A stretch of 39,490 bases of DNA from positions 1 through 39,490 of the forward strand of contig JAHBST010000009.1 of the NCBI GenBank assembly GCA_019638975.1, read 5' to 3'. The DNA is from Cryobacterium sp. (GTDB lineage: Bacteria > Actinomycetota > Actinomycetes > Actinomycetales > Microbacteriaceae). A program made the translations under genes and the position numbers. The notes beneath the pieces are model-generated. The model was not told where the DNA came from, did not search any database, and worked only from the letters and a program-made list of their open reading frames with translations. This document shows positions 8,627 through 17,735 of this stretch, piece by piece; the stretch's first letter is position 1, and each line of letters begins with the position of its first letter.

Positions 8627-9843
8627 CTCGGCGCCCGGGCCGACACCGGCCGCCGTGCGTACGACAGAACGATTCCGATCGCGAAGAGCGTGGTGACGAG
8701 GGCGGATCCGCCCGCGGAAATGAGCGGCAAAGGCACGCCGAGGACCGGAAGGAGCCCGAGGACGACCGCGATGTTGACGAACGCTTGGACGAGAATCCAG
8801 GCAAGCACGGCACCGACCGTGATTCGCGCCACGGGGTCGTTCGACCCCCGGATGATGCGAATGAACGAGAACGCGAGAACCACGAACAGCGCGAGAACGA
8901 CGATCGCGCCGATCAACCCCAGTTCCTCCCCGATGATGGCGAAAATGAAGTCATTGTCCGCTTCGGGGAGCCAGGACCATTTCGCTTTTGAGTTTCCCAG
9001 GCCCACCCCGAACATCCCGCCCGAGGCGAGCGCCCACCAACCATGCAGTGGTTGCCAGCACAATCCGCTGTAGTCGACGTCGGACACGCATCCGCTTTGC
9101 CACGCCAAAATGCGATCCAGTCGAGACTTGCCGGAGAACGTGAGAACGAATGCGGCGACCGCCATGAGGATGGCCGGCACCGCGAGAAATCGCAAGCGAA
9201 CACCCGCGAAGAACAGAGTGCCCAGCACGATGGCCACGAGAATGATCGCGGTGCCCAGGTCTCCGCCGATCAAGACGAGCGCGATCGCGATGCCTGTGAC
9301 GATTCCAATCGGCCGAACGAGCTGACGCCAGTCATCGAGCACGTCGATGCGCTTTGCGACGATGACGCCGAGCCACATGACAAGCGCGACCTTGACCAGT
9401 TCGGAGGGCTGGAACGAGAACGTCCCGAGCAGAATCCAGTTACGGTTTCCGTTGTATTCGACCCCGAGATTCGTCGCCACGACAAGGAATTGCAGCCCGA
9501 TGGCGATCATCATCGCCACGCCGGCCCAGCGGCGCCAGAACACCGTCGGCATTCGCGCGGCGATGAGCATGAGGGGAATTCCGACGAGTGCGAAGAGCGC
9601 TTGCCGCAAGAATCCCGTGAAGAAGTCATCCGTCGCCTTGAACGATTCGACCGACGATGACGACAAGACCATCACGAGCCCGAAGACGACGAGGAACAGC
9701 GTCGTGCCGAGCAAGAGGAAGAAGTTGCCGTTCTCGGACCCGAAAATACGTCTGACCGCAACCATGACGACGGGAGACTGTTCCCGCCGATCCGGTTCGC
9801 GCGGTTCAGGGTTCTGTCGGGGGCGCGGAGGGCTCGTCGTCAT
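8623..9843 (-). CDS. ftsW: Septal peptidoglycan polymerase FtsW (SEDS family)
   Basis: FtsW is the SEDS glycosyltransferase that polymerises lipid II at the septum with its partner FtsI. The product is 406 residues with about ten membrane helices from residue 38 onward. The catalytic aspartate is expected at Asp298 in WLPEADNDFIFAIIGEE, and the C-terminal SEDS signature GVPLPLISAGGSA is present. A Cys-containing extracellular loop (about 252-262) is characteristic of actinobacterial FtsW. I chose ATG at 9843 because GGGAGGAG precedes it at 8 bases; this makes it overlap the end of murD by 38 bases in another frame. The last residues overlap the murG start. Confidence 0.97.
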   Translation of the reverse strand: MTTSPPRPRQNPEPREPDRREQSPVVMVAVRRIFGSENGNFFLLLGTTLFLVVFGLVMVLSSSSVESFKATDDFFTGFLRQALFALVGIPLMLIAARMPTVFWRRWAGVAMMIAIGLQFLVVATNLGVEYNGNRNWILLGTFSFQPSELVKVALVMWLGVIVAKRIDVLDDWRQLVRPIGIVTGIAIALVLIGGDLGTAIILVAIVLGTLFFAGVRLRFLAVPAILMAVAAFVLTFSGKSRLDRILAWQSGCVSDVDYSGLCWQPLHGWWALASGGMFGVGLGNSKAKWSWLPEADNDFIFAIIGEELGLIGAIVVLALFVVLAFSFIRIIRGSNDPVARITVGAVLAWILVQAFVNIAVVLGLLPVLGVPLPLISAGGSALVTTLFAIGIVLSYARRPVSARAPR

Positions 9844-11320
9844 CGGCCTCTCCTCCCAACAAGTCGTGCAGCGCCGCGGCGAATTGATCGCCGCGATCCG
9901 CGTAATCCCGAAACTGATCCATGGACGCTGCGGCCGGTGCCAGCAGGACGACGTCTCCTTCGCTTGCAATCGCCGCAGCCAGCCGCACGGCCTTCGGCAT
10001 CACCTCTTTAGTGTCGAGCGTGTCGACCTCGAATACCGGAAGTTGGGGCGCGTGTCGTGCGAATGCCGCGCGCACGGCGTCGCGGTCCGTGCCGATCACA
10101 ACAGCGCCCTTCACCCGTCCGGATACGCTGTCGATGAGTTCGCCGGGAGAAGTTCCCTTGAACAGCCCGCCCACAATCCACACGACGGAATCGAACGACG
10201 TGAGCGACGCGAGAGCGGCATGTGTGTTCGTCGCTTTCGAGTCATCGACCCACCGTATCCCGTCGCGCTCGGCAACCAGCTGGCTCCGGTGCTTGTCAGG
10301 GTGAAACGCGAGCAAGGCGCTCCTCACGGCCTCGATCGATATGCCGAACGATCGCGCGAGCGCGGCCGCGGCCAGGACGTTCGCGAGCATGTGACGCCCG
10401 CCCAGCCCGACGGCGGCGAGTTCGTCAACCGTGGTGATTTCCATCGCAGCGTGGTGTCGATCGTCAAGAAACGCGCGATCGCACGCGATCCCGTCCACGA
10501 TTCCGAAGCTGCTCGGTTGCGGGATGCCCAGACCGAATCCGATCGCGCGGCATCCCTCCACGACTTCCGCTTCTTCGAGAAGTTTTCGCGTCAGGGAGTC
10601 GTCTTCATTGAAAACGGCCGCGATTTTCGTGTTCCGATAGACCTTCCCTTTCGCCTCTCGGTATGCGGATGCGGAGCCGTGCCAGTCGAGATGATCATCC
10701 GCGACGTTCAGGCACGCGCTCGCCCACGGCGCGATGTCGCCCAAATAGTGGAGTTGAAAGCTCGACAGTTCGACGACAAGAGCGTCGAATCCTTCCGGAT
10801 CGCGAATGGCATCCAGAACAGGCACACCAACGTTTCCGCACGGGGCGGCACGGACGCCGCCCGCGACGAGCATCGCCGCCGTCAATTGAACCGTCGTCGT
10901 CTTCCCATTCGTTCCCGTCACCACGATCCACTCGGCGGGCACCCCCGTCTTGTCGCGAAGTCGCCACGCGAGTTCGATATCGCCCCAAACGGTGCGATCG
11001 CCGCCATATGCCCAGACGACGGCAGGGTGTTGGGGTCGGAGTCCCGGCGACACGATGACGAGTTCCGGGTCGAATGACTCGACAACGTCGGGTACGCCTT
11101 GATCGATGTCCGCGCGCACGAACTGAACGCCGAGCACCTCCAGAATCTCTTCCGTGGCCGTATCCGCACTCCCGGCCGCTACCATGACGGAACACCCCAG
11201 TTCCGCAAGCGTGTCCGCGACCGCGAATCCGGTCACGCCGAGCCCGAGAACGAGAACGCGGATTCCGCTCCAGTCGGAGTGCCAGCTCGACAGGGCGCCG
11301 ATATCCCGAATCCCGGTCAC
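9806..11320 (-). CDS. murD: UDP-N-acetylmuramoyl-alanine-D-glutamate ligase MurD
   Basis: MurD adds D-glutamate as the second stem residue. The 504-residue product shows the N-terminal dinucleotide-fold motif [15 protein letters not shown] (22-36), the ATP loop TGTNGKTTT (135-143), and in the C-terminal domain [12 protein letters not shown]. Late motifs [21 protein letters not shown] are typical of MurD. The start is GTG at 11320, in GTGA overlap with the mraY stop. A GTG seven codons further upstream, inside mraY, is less likely. The final 38 bases also encode the N-terminus of FtsW, and the short tail after the conserved DLLG is acidic and Pro-rich, possibly tolerated because of that overlap. 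Confidence 0.97.
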   Translation of the reverse strand: MTGIRDIGALSSWHSDWSGIRVLVLGLGVTGFAVADTLAELGCSVMVAAGSADTATEEILEVLGVQFVRADIDQGVPDVVESFDPELVIVSPGLRPQHPAVVWAYGGDRTVWGDIELAWRLRDKTGVPAEWIVVTGTNGKTTTVQLTAAMLVAGGVRAAPCGNVGVPVLDAIRDPEGFDALVVELSSFQLHYLGDIAPWASACLNVADDHLDWHGSASAYREAKGKVYRNTKIAAVFNEDDSLTRKLLEEAEVVEGCRAIGFGLGIPQPSSFGIVDGIACDRAFLDDRHHAAMEITTVDELAAVGLGGRHMLANVLAAAALARSFGISIEAVRSALLAFHPDKHRSQLVAERDGIRWVDDSKATNTHAALASLTSFDSVVWIVGGLFKGTSPGELIDSVSGRVKGAVVIGTDRDAVRAAFARHAPQLPVFEVDTLDTKEVMPKAVRLAAAIASEGDVVLLAPAAASMDQFRDYADRGDQFAAALHDLLGGEADDDEPSAPPTEP

Positions 11321-12423
11321 GGCGCTGTGCTGGACAACCACTCGAGATAGAACAAGCCGACGCCGGCGCCGACGAACAGTCCCGAAATGATCCAGAATCT
11401 GACGACGATCGTGACCTCAGGCCATCCCTTCATCTCGAAGTGGTGGTGATAGGGGCTCGCTCTCCAAATGCGCTTGCCCTTCGTAGCCTTGAAGTAAAGC
11501 CTCTGAATGATCACTTGCCCCGTGATGAGTGCGAACAGCCCACCGATCAAAATGAGGAGGAGCTCAGTGCGGGACAGGATCGCGAGAGCGGCGAGTGCTC
11601 CGCCGAGCGCGAATGAACCCGTATCCCCCATCATGATTTGCGCTGGCGACGTGTTCCACCACAGGAATCCAATGAGGGCGCCGACAATGGCGGCTGCCAT
11701 GGTCGCCAATTCGAGGGGCGCCGACACGTCATAGCACTTGAACAGATTCTCGGGGTTGACTGCGAGGCTGTAGCAGGACTGGATCGATTGCCAGTAACCG
11801 ATGATGATGTACGAACCGATCGCGAAAATGGATGCGCCCGCCGCGAGGCCGTCGAGACCATCCGCAAGATTCACGGCGTTGGATGCCGCAACCGTGAGGA
11901 AGACGATCCACAGCACGATCGCGATCGTTCCCGCAATGAGACCGAATACGGCGAGGAAGTCGAATGGCAAGTCGCGGAGAAACGATAGAGCTGTCGACAC
12001 GGGGGATCTCCCGTGGCTGTCCCGGTAATTGATTCCCACGAGCGCGAAGACCACTCCGACAATAATCGTGCCAATGATTTTGTAGATTCCGGCAAGACCG
12101 AGGCTGTTCTGTTTGCTCACCTTCAAGAGGTCATCGATGAATCCGATGAGGCCGAGGCCGCCCATCATGAGCATGACGAGAATCGCGCTCGCGCTGGGGC
12201 GCCCGCCACCGAACAAGTGCCCGACGAAGTAGCCGATCACGGATGCCGTGACGAAGACCACACCGCCCATCGACGGGGTTCCCCGCTTCATCACATGAGT
12301 CGTCGGGGTATCGGCCCGGATGAATTGACCGAGACCGAGTCGCCGGAACAGTTTCGCGAAAAACGGCGTGAGCAGGAGAGTGAAGGCCATCGAGAAGCCC
12401 GCGGCGATCAGCAGCGCGAGCAT
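11317..12423 (-). CDS. mraY: Phospho-MurNAc-pentapeptide translocase MraY
   Basis: MraY transfers phospho-MurNAc-pentapeptide from UDP to undecaprenyl phosphate, making lipid I. The 368-residue polytopic membrane protein has the early motif [16 protein letters not shown], the Mg-binding Asp97-Asp98 in [11 protein letters not shown], the [15 protein letters not shown] loop, and the histidine loop [14 protein letters not shown]. These are the diagnostic motifs of the family. The start ATG at 12423 overlaps the murF stop by one base (TGATG). The 3' end overlaps the murD start by 4 bases. Confident call. Confidence 0.98.
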   Translation of the reverse strand: MLALLIAAGFSMAFTLLLTPFFAKLFRRLGLGQFIRADTPTTHVMKRGTPSMGGVVFVTASVIGYFVGHLFGGGRPSASAILVMLMMGGLGLIGFIDDLLKVSKQNSLGLAGIYKIIGTIIVGVVFALVGINYRDSHGRSPVSTALSFLRDLPFDFLAVFGLIAGTIAIVLWIVFLTVAASNAVNLADGLDGLAAGASIFAIGSYIIIGYWQSIQSCYSLAVNPENLFKCYDVSAPLELATMAAAIVGALIGFLWWNTSPAQIMMGDTGSFALGGALAALAILSRTELLLILIGGLFALITGQVIIQRLYFKATKGKRIWRASPYHHHFEMKGWPEVTIVVRFWIISGLFVGAGVGLFYLEWLSSTAP

Positions 12424-13826
12424 CAGCTCACTCCGGCGATTCGGTCGCCCAGCAGTCGCAGCCCGGCAGCATTCGAGGATTTCACGAGGACGACGTCTCC
12501 TGACCGCAACTCATTACGCAAGGCATCGTATGCCTCTTCCTGGTCGGCGACGAGGAGCGACTCCCCGTCCCACGATCCTTCGAGTCCCGCAGCGTTGTGA
12601 ATGTGGCGTGCCGCGTGCCCTACGACGATGAGCTTGTCGATGTTGAGCCGAACGACGAGGCGACCCACGCGATCGTGTTCGTCATCGCTGTACTCCCCCA
12701 GTTCGGCCATCTCACCGAGCACGGCAATTGCGCGATGGCGACCGCGCGTGATTTCCGCGAGCGATTTCAAGGCCGCCGCCATCGATTCGGGGCTCGCGTT
12801 GTATCCGTCGTTGATCACGGTGATGCCGTCCGGCCCCTGGAGCAATTCCATGCGCCAGCGTTCGGCTCTCGGCATTCGAGCGATGGCCGCAATCGCTTGT
12901 GCGGGATCCACACCGAGTTCGCGAGTAGCCGCGACGGCCGCGAGCGCATTCATCACGTTGTGATCGCCGAGGATCGTCATCGAGACCGGGAGCGTGAACT
13001 CCCCTGCGTGAAGCGTGAAGTGCGTTCCTTCGATTGACGTCGAGACGTCGCGTGCCTGCACGTGAGCGGAATCGCCCAATCCGAATGTGACGACGCGCGC
13101 TTGCGTCATCGCCGCCATCGCTGCAACGCGAGAGTCGTTCGCGTTCAGTACCGCGACGGCCGACGCCGGCAGTTCGGTGACGAGTTCGGATTTCGCCTTT
13201 TGCGTTTCCTCGATGCTGCCGAAACCACCCGCATGAGCGAGGCCGACCTTGAGGACCACGGCAACATCCGGAACGACGATCGAGACGAGTCGCGCAATGT
13301 CGCCAACCGCGCTTGCGCCCATTTCGACGATCAGGAAGTCGGTCTGCAGATCGACCTCCAGCATCGACAAAGGCGCTCCCACCTGGTTATTGAACGAACC
13401 GCGGGGTGTCACGGCATTGCCGACGGTGGACAGCACGGCGCTCAACATGTTCTTCGTCGTCGTCTTGCCGTTGGAACCGGTCACCGCGACCACGCGAAGC
13501 TTTCCCTCGGCTCGCACTCGCGCGACGACCTCACGCGCGAGCAGGCTCAAGGCCGCGAGGGAATCGTTCACGATGATCGTCGGCACGGACACGTCGACAC
13601 GACGTTCGGCAATGACGACGACGGCACCCGCGGATACGGCGTCGATCGCGAATCCGTGGCCGTCGGTGGTGTCACCGCGCATCGCAATGAAGACGCTCCC
13701 CGAAACGGCCCGTCGCGAATCCACGACCACGGGCCCGCCGACGATATCGTCGACGTTCGCATCGCCGGCCAGATGCAGATCCCCCGCGACCATGCCCGCC
13801 AGATCGACGAGCGAAACCGCGATCAC
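12423..13826 (-). CDS. murF: UDP-MurNAc-tripeptide D-alanyl-D-alanine ligase MurF
   Basis: MurF adds the D-Ala-D-Ala dipeptide to the UDP-MurNAc tripeptide. The product is 467 residues with the substrate-binding N-terminal domain ([20 protein letters not shown], 33-52), P-loop [14 protein letters not shown] (115-128), the motif [15 protein letters not shown] and a C-terminal domain with [12 protein letters not shown]. The start is GTG at 13826, fixed by a GTGA overlap with murE; the longer open frame upstream is the murE shadow. No ddl gene for D-Ala-D-Ala synthesis is present in the window, which is common for actinobacterial dcw clusters. Confidence 0.97.
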   Translation of the reverse strand: MIAVSLVDLAGMVAGDLHLAGDANVDDIVGGPVVVDSRRAVSGSVFIAMRGDTTDGHGFAIDAVSAGAVVVIAERRVDVSVPTIIVNDSLAALSLLAREVVARVRAEGKLRVVAVTGSNGKTTTKNMLSAVLSTVGNAVTPRGSFNNQVGAPLSMLEVDLQTDFLIVEMGASAVGDIARLVSIVVPDVAVVLKVGLAHAGGFGSIEETQKAKSELVTELPASAVAVLNANDSRVAAMAAMTQARVVTFGLGDSAHVQARDVSTSIEGTHFTLHAGEFTLPVSMTILGDHNVMNALAAVAATRELGVDPAQAIAAIARMPRAERWRMELLQGPDGITVINDGYNASPESMAAALKSLAEITRGRHRAIAVLGEMAELGEYSDDEHDRVGRLVVRLNIDKLIVVGHAARHIHNAAGLEGSWDGESLLVADQEEAYDALRNELRSGDVVLVKSSNAAGLRLLGDRIAGVS

Positions 13827-15358
13827 CAGCCGGCCTCGCGAAGCGCGGCCCGAGCTTCGGCCCGCGCCGAGTACGGCGTGCGGACCCCCTCGATGTCCCG
13901 GTAGTCCTGGTGCCCGGGTCCCGCCCACAATATCGAGTCCCCCTCGCGCGCGAGCGACACCGCGTGGCGAATGGCCTGTTCGGGCGGGCTCACTTCGTGG
14001 AGCTCGGCGGGGTGCTCGGCACGATGTGCGCCCTCGATGAGCACTTTTCGAATTGATTCGGCGTTCTCGAATCGAGGGTGGTGATCGGTGATCACGAGGA
14101 TGTCCGAATATTCGGATGCGACCCGGCCCATTTCATGTCGTTTCGATGGGTCTCGATCCCCGTCGGCACCGAAAACCATGATGACGCGGCCGGTCGTCAC
14201 TTTTCTGACGGCCCCCAAGGTATTGAGGAAAGCGTCGGGGCTATGGCCGAAGTCCACGTAGACGGTTGGACCGGATTCGCCGGAGACCCGCTCCGTCCGA
14301 CCCGGCAAATACGCGTCGATCCCGTTCTCGATCGCATGCCCAATCGCTTCGAGCTCGAATCCGGCCTCGACGAGCATGACAATCGCCAATCCCGCATTCG
14401 CGGCCATGTGCCATCCGATGACCGGCACCCTCGTTTCGACGGATCGGCCTTCCGGCCCCACGAGTCGGAAAGCCGTGTACTCGGCTCGTTCGCCGAGAAT
14501 TTCGACTCGCCATTCCGCCGGGACATCCGGTGTCGCCGAAATCGTCGTGACCGGGATGTGCGAACCTTCGACGACTCGATGGCCCCATGCCGTGTCGAGG
14601 GACACGACGCCTCGTCGGCCACGCTCGGGTTCGAAGAAGGAAAGCTTTGCCTGGAAATACTCGTCCATATCGGCATAGTCATCGAGGTGGTCGTGGCTCA
14701 AGTTCGTGAACGCCACGACATCGAAGACGATTCCATCGACCCGATTGCGACTGAGGGCCTGAGCGCTCACCTCCACGGCAACCGCACGCACTTCGCTTTC
14801 TCTCATTCGCGCGAGAAGCGCGTGCAATTCGCTTGCTTCCGGCGTCGTCAAGCGGCTCACGACGGTGAGGTCGCCAATGTGCCGTTCCGCGGTCGAGCTC
14901 AACCCCGTCACGAGGCCGAGCTGTCGAAGAATACCTTCCAGAAGGTACGCGGTCGAGGTCTTGCCGTTCGTTCCGGTGACCCCGAAGAGCAACGGCGGAT
15001 GATCGGCCGTCTGATAGACCCACGCGGAAACGTCGCCCAGCGCCGCTCGCGCGGAATCCACGATCACGATCGGAAGGCCCGATTCCTGCGCGAGCGCCGC
15101 ACCGTCCGCATCCGTCAGGATGGCAACGGCTCCGCGTTCGCGCGCGTCCGATGCGAACTCTGCGCCGTGATTGTGAGCTCCGGGCAGACCGACGAAGAGA
15201 TCGCCGGGGTGCACTTCACTCGTTCTCACGGTGACACCGCTCACCTCGACGCCGTCGAGCGAGCCGAGATGGGCAAGTCCGAACTCTGCGACAAGCCCGG
15301 CCAGCGATCGGGCCATGGGATGTTCTGGACGCAGGACCGGCGGGATCCGATCAGTCAA
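13823..15358 (-). CDS. murE: UDP-MurNAc-dipeptide third-residue ligase MurE (predicted non-DAP type)
   Basis: MurE adds the diamino (or other) acid at stem position 3. The 511-residue protein has the P-loop [10 protein letters not shown] (127-136), TTPEASELHAL (171-181) for the UDP-MurNAc-dipeptide, the expected carbamylated Lys238 in YFQAKLSFF and a C-terminal domain with FGADGDRDPSKR. In meso-diaminopimelate enzymes the selectivity motif is DNPR. Here the aligned segment reads TDHHPRFENAESIR (424-437), so Asp-Asn is replaced by His-His, suggesting another third residue such as lysine, ornithine, diaminobutyrate or homoserine. The start is TTG at 15358 with AGAGG about 6 bases upstream; an internal ATG at codon 15 has no ribosome site. 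It begins 13 bases after ftsI. Confidence 0.95.
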   Translation of the reverse strand: MTDRIPPVLRPEHPMARSLAGLVAEFGLAHLGSLDGVEVSGVTVRTSEVHPGDLFVGLPGAHNHGAEFASDARERGAVAILTDADGAALAQESGLPIVIVDSARAALGDVSAWVYQTADHPPLLFGVTGTNGKTSTAYLLEGILRQLGLVTGLSSTAERHIGDLTVVSRLTTPEASELHALLARMRESEVRAVAVEVSAQALSRNRVDGIVFDVVAFTNLSHDHLDDYADMDEYFQAKLSFFEPERGRRGVVSLDTAWGHRVVEGSHIPVTTISATPDVPAEWRVEILGERAEYTAFRLVGPEGRSVETRVPVIGWHMAANAGLAIVMLVEAGFELEAIGHAIENGIDAYLPGRTERVSGESGPTVYVDFGHSPDAFLNTLGAVRKVTTGRVIMVFGADGDRDPSKRHEMGRVASEYSDILVITDHHPRFENAESIRKVLIEGAHRAEHPAELHEVSPPEQAIRHAVSLAREGDSILWAGPGHQDYRDIEGVRTPYSARAEARAALREAGW

Positions 15359-15371
15359 TGCATCCTCTTTC

Positions 15372-17123
15372 TCACCAGGTTGTCGGGTAACCGGGCCCCG
15401 ACTTTTTGGAGGGTGGGACCCGATATGACTTCAATACTTGCACCATGATCTTACGGAACGTGGGAGCCGCCGCTGCCGATGACTTCATGATATGCGGCTT
15501 CACAAAGGTCACGATGACCACGTATTGAGGATTGTCGGCCGGAGCGATGCCAACCACGGAAACGATGCGGTCGCTCGTGTAGACCCCGTGTGCGGCGACT
15601 TCGCCGGTTCCCGTCTTCGCGGCGACCTGATATCCGGGGATGGTGAGGGTCGCGGAAAGGGCTCCGCCCGTGACAACGCTCTTGAGCATCGTCACGGTGG
15701 TCTTGGACGCCTTCTCCGAAATGATCCTCGTGCCGGTGGTCGAGGGCACGTCGACGACTGTACCGTCCGGCTTCGTGCATCCCTCGACGAGAGTGAGAGG
15801 AAGGCGGACTCCGCCGTTCGCGATCGCCTGGTACGCGCTGGCCATTTGGGCGAGAGTGACGGAAATTCCCTGCCCGTACGTAATGTCGTAGTTCTCCTGG
15901 ACGTTCCAGTGTTTGGCGAGGCGGCCGTTCGCTTCTCCCTGAAAATTCACGGCGGTATCCTGACCCATCCCGTACTTGCGCAAATAGTCGTAGCGGACGC
16001 TTTGCGGAAGCTTCGAGCCGAGCATCGACATGCCCACATTGGACGATTGTTCGAGAACGCCCGTGAGAGTCCAGCGCATGTTGCCGTGACCGTAGGAATC
16101 CTGGATTCTCGCGCCATCCGGCGTCAACCAGACACCGGGAACGAGCGCGTGCGTCGTGGGCGTTGCGGCGCCCTGGTCGATCAGCATCGACGCCGTGAGG
16201 CCCTTCATGATCGAGCCCGGTTCGAATTGGTAGTTGAACGCTCGCGATCCGAGGAATTCGATCGGCGTCCCGTCGACGTTGTTGGGATCGACCGATGGCC
16301 AGTCGGCCATCGCCATGATGTGCGCATCCTTGACGCGGATGACTGCTGCCATGCCCGATTGTGCGCCGATGGCGAGCGCTTGCTCCGCGACGGCCTGTTG
16401 CACGTACCACTGCAGGTCGCTGTCGATCGTAAGTTTCACAGTGCCGCCGGGCACCGCCTCCTTCGTCGTCACCGTGCTTCCGGGAATGCGAACTCCGTCG
16501 GCGCCGCGTTCGTAGGTCGACGAGCCGTCCGTGCTCGCGAGGCAGGAATCCTCAGTGGCCTCCAGGCCGTTTTGAGGTCCGTCGGTACCGACAAAACCGA
16601 CCAAATTTCCTGCCACCGATCCCAGCGGGTACACCCTGTGGGGTTGCGGTTGCGGATACACCCACGGGATGCGCAGTGCCCTGATCGCGCGAAACGTCTC
16701 GGTGTCGACTCCCTTGACGAGGTAAGCGAAATTCGACGACGGGTCTTTCGTCACCGCGAGGAGCAAGTCGTTCGGCTTCGTTCCCGTCAATTGCGCGATC
16801 TCGGTTACCGCGTCGAGAACGCTGACTTTCGCGGTCGTGCCGTCGTCGGCCGTACGGTCGAACGGCGCCGCATTGGCGGGTGACGCGGTGATGTCGTATC
16901 GCGTGACGCTGTCGGCGAGCACGACGCCGTTCTCGTCGACGATTTGCCCGCGTGGCGCGGGAATCACTTGCTCGATCGCGCGCTTGTCGAGCGACTCGGC
17001 GTTGAGCTCGCTCGCACGAACAACCTGAATGTCAACGAGGCGCACGACGAATACGGCCACCATGACAAACGTGAGGAGGACCGCGATCGCCAGTCGCCGC
17101 CGCGTCGTTCGATGCTGGGTCAC
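15372..17123 (-). CDS. ftsI: Septal peptidoglycan transpeptidase FtsI (class B PBP)
   Basis: This is the division-specific D,D-transpeptidase that crosslinks septal peptidoglycan with FtsW. The 583-residue product has a short cytoplasmic tail, one membrane anchor (about 11-29), a PBP dimerisation domain with APRGQIVDENGVVLA (56-70) and the transpeptidase domain. The three active-site motifs are SIMK (Ser304, Lys307), SSN (360-362) and KTG (503-505). The start is GTG at 17123, 24 bases after ftsL, with only a weak purine stretch upstream, so coupling to ftsL is likely. Length and motifs are normal for actinobacterial PBP3-type proteins. Confidence 0.97.
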   Translation of the reverse strand: MTQHRTTRRRLAIAVLLTFVMVAVFVVRLVDIQVVRASELNAESLDKRAIEQVIPAPRGQIVDENGVVLADSVTRYDITASPANAAPFDRTADDGTTAKVSVLDAVTEIAQLTGTKPNDLLLAVTKDPSSNFAYLVKGVDTETFRAIRALRIPWVYPQPQPHRVYPLGSVAGNLVGFVGTDGPQNGLEATEDSCLASTDGSSTYERGADGVRIPGSTVTTKEAVPGGTVKLTIDSDLQWYVQQAVAEQALAIGAQSGMAAVIRVKDAHIMAMADWPSVDPNNVDGTPIEFLGSRAFNYQFEPGSIMKGLTASMLIDQGAATPTTHALVPGVWLTPDGARIQDSYGHGNMRWTLTGVLEQSSNVGMSMLGSKLPQSVRYDYLRKYGMGQDTAVNFQGEANGRLAKHWNVQENYDITYGQGISVTLAQMASAYQAIANGGVRLPLTLVEGCTKPDGTVVDVPSTTGTRIISEKASKTTVTMLKSVVTGGALSATLTIPGYQVAAKTGTGEVAAHGVYTSDRIVSVVGIAPADNPQYVVIVTFVKPHIMKSSAAAAPTFRKIMVQVLKSYRVPPSKKSGPGYPTTW

Positions 17124-17147
17124 TGTCTCGGACTTTCGGGAGGGTGG

Positions 17148-17735
17148 CTATCTCGTTATCGGGGAGGGTAGGGGCGCGTCCGTCGAGGCTACCGGCGAAG
17201 TAGCCGGGTCTGGCTCAGGCGCGCCATCGCCACCGTCCGCGGCCGTGACGCTGCTGACGGGAGTGAGCGAGACTCCGTTCAGGAGTTCGTTGGGGATGAG
17301 GGGGTTGCCATCCCTGCCCATCCGAATCTTCCCCGTCGATCGAGCGGCGACCGGCGTGCCGATGATGCTTCCATCGGAGAGGCGCAAGTATGCGGTACCC
17401 GAATTGGTCACCATGCCGAGGGCCTGGGCATTCGCCGCAAGATGTTGAGGCGATTCGAGCACTTGAAGCTGCTCGGTCAGCGATTGCTGATCGCGAGTGA
17501 GTTCCTTTTGAACCTGCTGAAGCGCCGAGATCTGGTACGCGCCGTCGGACACCACGATGCTCAACAGCAATTGGGCCATCAATATCGCGAACAATCCTGC
17601 AACCGTGACGAGCGCGTAAACCGCTTTTGGCCGCGCACGCTTTTGCCGCCGGGTCGAGACGACGTCAAGGTGACGACGTTGCGGAACGGTGTGGGTTTGT
17701 GCCGCGCGGCGAGCGTCGGCAAGAAGCGCGCTCAC
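17148..17735 (-). CDS. ftsL: FtsL-like septum formation protein
   Basis: This small bitopic protein lies between rsmH and ftsI, the FtsL position. The 195 residues comprise a basic cytoplasmic N-terminus (1-37), one membrane helix (about 38-62) and an extracytoplasmic coiled coil (about 66-97). After it comes a conserved-looking short motif ANAQALGMVTNSGTAYLRLS and a Pro/Ala/Ser-rich tail of about 60 residues. FtsL forms a complex with FtsQ and FtsB that activates FtsW/FtsI. It is longer than enterobacterial FtsL because of the tail. The start is GTG at 17735, in GTGA overlap with the rsmH stop. FtsL sequences diverge strongly, so the call rests on topology and position. Confidence 0.88.
   Translation of the reverse strand: MSALLADARRAAQTHTVPQRRHLDVVSTRRQKRARPKAVYALVTVAGLFAILMAQLLLSIVVSDGAYQISALQQVQKELTRDQQSLTEQLQVLESPQHLAANAQALGMVTNSGTAYLRLSDGSIIGTPVAARSTGKIRMGRDGNPLIPNELLNGVSLTPVSSVTAADGGDGAPEPDPATSPVASTDAPLPSPITR

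Noticed and set aside
9347-11077. Plus-strand open frame of 576 codons
   Set aside because: It is antisense to ftsW and murD, has no family motif and no ribosome site; a coding shadow.
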